NCBI RefSeq assembly: GCF_017355985.1
Contig: NZ_JAFIQU010000017.1
Span: 62,001-126,000 of the forward strand
Length of the DNA: 64,000 bases
Direction: 5' to 3'
Source: Arenibaculum pallidiluteum
Lineage (GTDB): Bacteria; Pseudomonadota; Alphaproteobacteria; Azospirillales; Azospirillaceae
This document shows, one piece after another, positions 62,362-64,000 of the stretch. The position numbers and the translations under genes are program-made. Each line of letters begins with the position of its first letter. The stretch's first letter is position 1. The notes beneath the pieces are model-generated. The model made no database searches and was not told the origin of the DNA. It was given only the letters and a program-made list of their open reading frames with translations.

Positions 62362-64000
62362 CTACTTCTCGGAACTGCGACGAGCCTCTAGCCCGGCGAA
62401 CCTGACCTGGACCACAGGCCCGTTGCGCTCCGTCCTTAGCGTCGCCCCGTGCGCTATAATCACGCTCTCGACCGCCTCCAAGCCTAGGCTGGCGATCGAG
62501 AGCGCCAGCCGCTCTGCTCTGGAAACAGCGTCGAGTGCGTCCTTGCTCTTCCTGGCCAACGGGATCTCAAACGCCTGCAAATCTGGCCGCACGACGGCGA
62601 CGAAGACGACGTCGAACAGGTTCGTGCGCCGGCACAGGGAAACGGATATCTCCGTGGACGGCTCCCGAACGGCGAAGATGAACCCGAAGACCGATCTGAC
62701 AGCGAAGGCGAACCGCTCTGGATCCCCGTATGCCAACGCGACACCATCGCCGACGCCCGCCATGTTCAGGCATTCGTTGTCCGAAATGGAGGCGCTCGTC
62801 CTGGCCAGCACGTCAGCAACGTCGAATCCGACCTGGAAGCGGATGGGCTCGCGCATAACGTCGTGCTCCAGCGCGATGCGTTCGTAGGTCAGGTGCGCGA
62901 GCGATATGCATTGCAGCGCACGGTCCAGCCTCTCGTCCGCCCCCCCGTTGCGCGCGGCGTCCTTGACCCTTCGGATGAGCGCGCCGGCGAGCAGGAGCCG
63001 GCTCCGGGACTGAGCCGCCACCGCGCGCACGGCCGTCTCCATGTAGTGGAGCCCGCCCATCCACTCGGTCTCGGTCGGGTCGCTGAGTAGCCACACCTTG
63101 CGGTGCAGGGCTTCGTCGTTGCACGTCCTGCCGACCATAGCCACGCGATCAACGCCATCCCTGCCCCTGAGCTTGAGCAGAGTGCCGGGCCTGGGCGGTT
63201 CCTCTCCCGTCAGGCAGACGCGCGTGCACTCGTCCCGAGCGTAGTGCTTCAGGTTACGGAACTCATCGTCCTCCCCGAGGGGCAGTGGCTCGCCTTGATA
63301 AATTCCCAGGAGGCGCCTCGCCGCCGTGTTGGCCCTCACGATCTTCGTATCCAGCCCAAGAACGACCACTCCCTGCCCGACGGCGGCGAGAAGGGCCTTG
63401 TTGAGCTGCGCCTCGTACCAGAGTGCGAGCGTGCGCTCGATACCCCTCACGACGGAGGCCAGAAGATCCTGCTCAATCGATGGAAACGCCCGGATGTGCG
63501 CGGACTCGAGATCGAGGATCCATTCGACCGTGGACTCCGCCCCCTGGTTGACGAAGACCGGGAAGCACAGGGCCGAGGCCTGGGATTCCGAGGTTCTGAT
63601 GTAGGCAGTTTCCGGTACGTCGTGGACGACGGGGATGTAAATAGGGCGCCGTTGCCGAAGTGTCTCGCCGAGCATGCCCGCGTCGAGCTTCTGACGGTAC
63701 CCTTCTTTCTGGGATAGGTTTCCGTTGGCGTCGTGCTCCGCCACGGGCTCAAAGTAACCACTGGCCCGATTTACGCGGTACAGTCCTACGTATTCCCACC
63801 CGAAGCGCTTCCCGAGGAGTTCGACGACACCCTTCGCGACGGTCAAGGGCACCGCATCCGGACTGAAAAGGCTCGCGATCTCCTCCGCGATGGCGGCCGT
63901 ACGCTGATCGAATTTCTCGGCCACGCGCCGCATGACGCGCTCGATCCCGAGCTGTTGCAGAAGTTCCTGGTCAACGCGCCCGAACGGCTCGGCTTGGCTG
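62362..64000 (-). CDS. GAF-PAS sensor with degenerate histidine-kinase core (5' end outside window)
   Basis: The frame stays open to the right edge, so the N-terminus lies outside; a start at 63933 is possible but internal-looking. Order: GAF domain (LGKRFGWEYVGLYRVNRASG, SALCFPVFVNQGAESTVEWIL), PAS domain (NKALLAAVGQGVVVLGLDTK, ARRLLGIYQGEPLPL), then a HisKA_2-like hairpin in which the expected HRVKN phosphoacceptor motif reads IRRVKD, and an ATPase-like tail without a clear N-box. It therefore seems unable to autophosphorylate. It is 44 bases upstream of the CHAT gene in the same operon and is the likely sensor that controls it. Confidence 0.8.
   Translation of the reverse strand, partial: SQAEPFGRVDQELLQQLGIERVMRRVAEKFDQRTAAIAEEIASLFSPDAVPLTVAKGVVELLGKRFGWEYVGLYRVNRASGYFEPVAEHDANGNLSQKEGYRQKLDAGMLGETLRQRRPIYIPVVHDVPETAYIRTSESQASALCFPVFVNQGAESTVEWILDLESAHIRAFPSIEQDLLASVVRGIERTLALWYEAQLNKALLAAVGQGVVVLGLDTKIVRANTAARRLLGIYQGEPLPLGEDDEFRNLKHYARDECTRVCLTGEEPPRPGTLLKLRGRDGVDRVAMVGRTCNDEALHRKVWLLSDPTETEWMGGLHYMETAVRAVAAQSRSRLLLAGALIRRVKDAARNGGADERLDRALQCISLAHLTYERIALEHDVMREPIRFQVGFDVADVLARTSASISDNECLNMAGVGDGVALAYGDPERFAFAVRSVFGFIFAVREPSTEISVSLCRRTNLFDVVFVAVVRPDLQAFEIPLARKSKDALDAVSRAERLALSIASLGLEAVESVIIAHGATLRTERNGPVVQVRFAGLEARRSSEK

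Overview
The window is GC-rich (about 70% over most of its length) and reads as a chromosomal stretch of an alphaproteobacterium. TRAP and Liv transporters, TonB/Fat-type iron uptake and an Irr-like iron box suggest a Rhodospirillales/Acetobacteraceae member such as a Roseomonas relative; this assignment is by gene content, not by a marker gene. No rRNA, tRNA, CRISPR array, intact insertion sequence or phage was seen.

Layout. 1-746 (-): start of a tandem-PAS sensor running off the left edge. 1156-7759: a probable arsenic/metalloid neighbourhood (flavoprotein monooxygenase, MFS exporter, ArsR) into which selO and an Atm1-type ABC exporter are interleaved. 8039-10417: SRPBCC and SDR proteins with a divergent LysR. 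11043-13616: Tat-exported serine hydrolase, small exported protein, DUF2218 protein. 13807-17553: Fat-type siderophore ABC operon with a Fur-like box, ending in a strong bidirectional terminator. 17680-21429: orphan TRAP binding protein and a large chemoreceptor. 21799-23130: S24-like protein without its catalytic dyad and a chimeric pseudogene. 23226-29882: LuxR regulator, then a TRAP operon with an atypical MBL hydrolase and a flavin dehydrogenase. 29906-34730 (-): a translationally coupled iron operon (TonB receptor, PiuC, Sel1, FMN alpha-hydroxy-acid oxidase) behind an Irr-type ICE box. 35122-44362: a HTH-phosphoribosyltransferase fusion, a divergent fucose-type operon (aldose dehydrogenase, mutarotase, ABC importer, lactonase) and a GNAT-AAC(3) fusion. 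44388-47837: TPR protein, SH3 protein, glyoxalase. 47877-58112 (-): a compact ten-gene catabolic operon with a Liv importer, 3-hydroxyanthranilate dioxygenase, a dihydrodipicolinate-synthase-like aldolase, an arylformamidase-like hydrolase, an aspartate-dehydrogenase-like enzyme and a solo molybdopterin hydroxylase subunit, facing a LysR regulator.

The right end (59426-64000, -) differs from the rest: lower GC and an operon of a GAF/PAS sensor with a decayed kinase core, a receiver-like-CHAT caspase-fold protease and a 427-residue protein of no recognised family. It looks like a degenerate two-component pathway rewired to a protease and is the best candidate here for an undescribed signalling or defence system.
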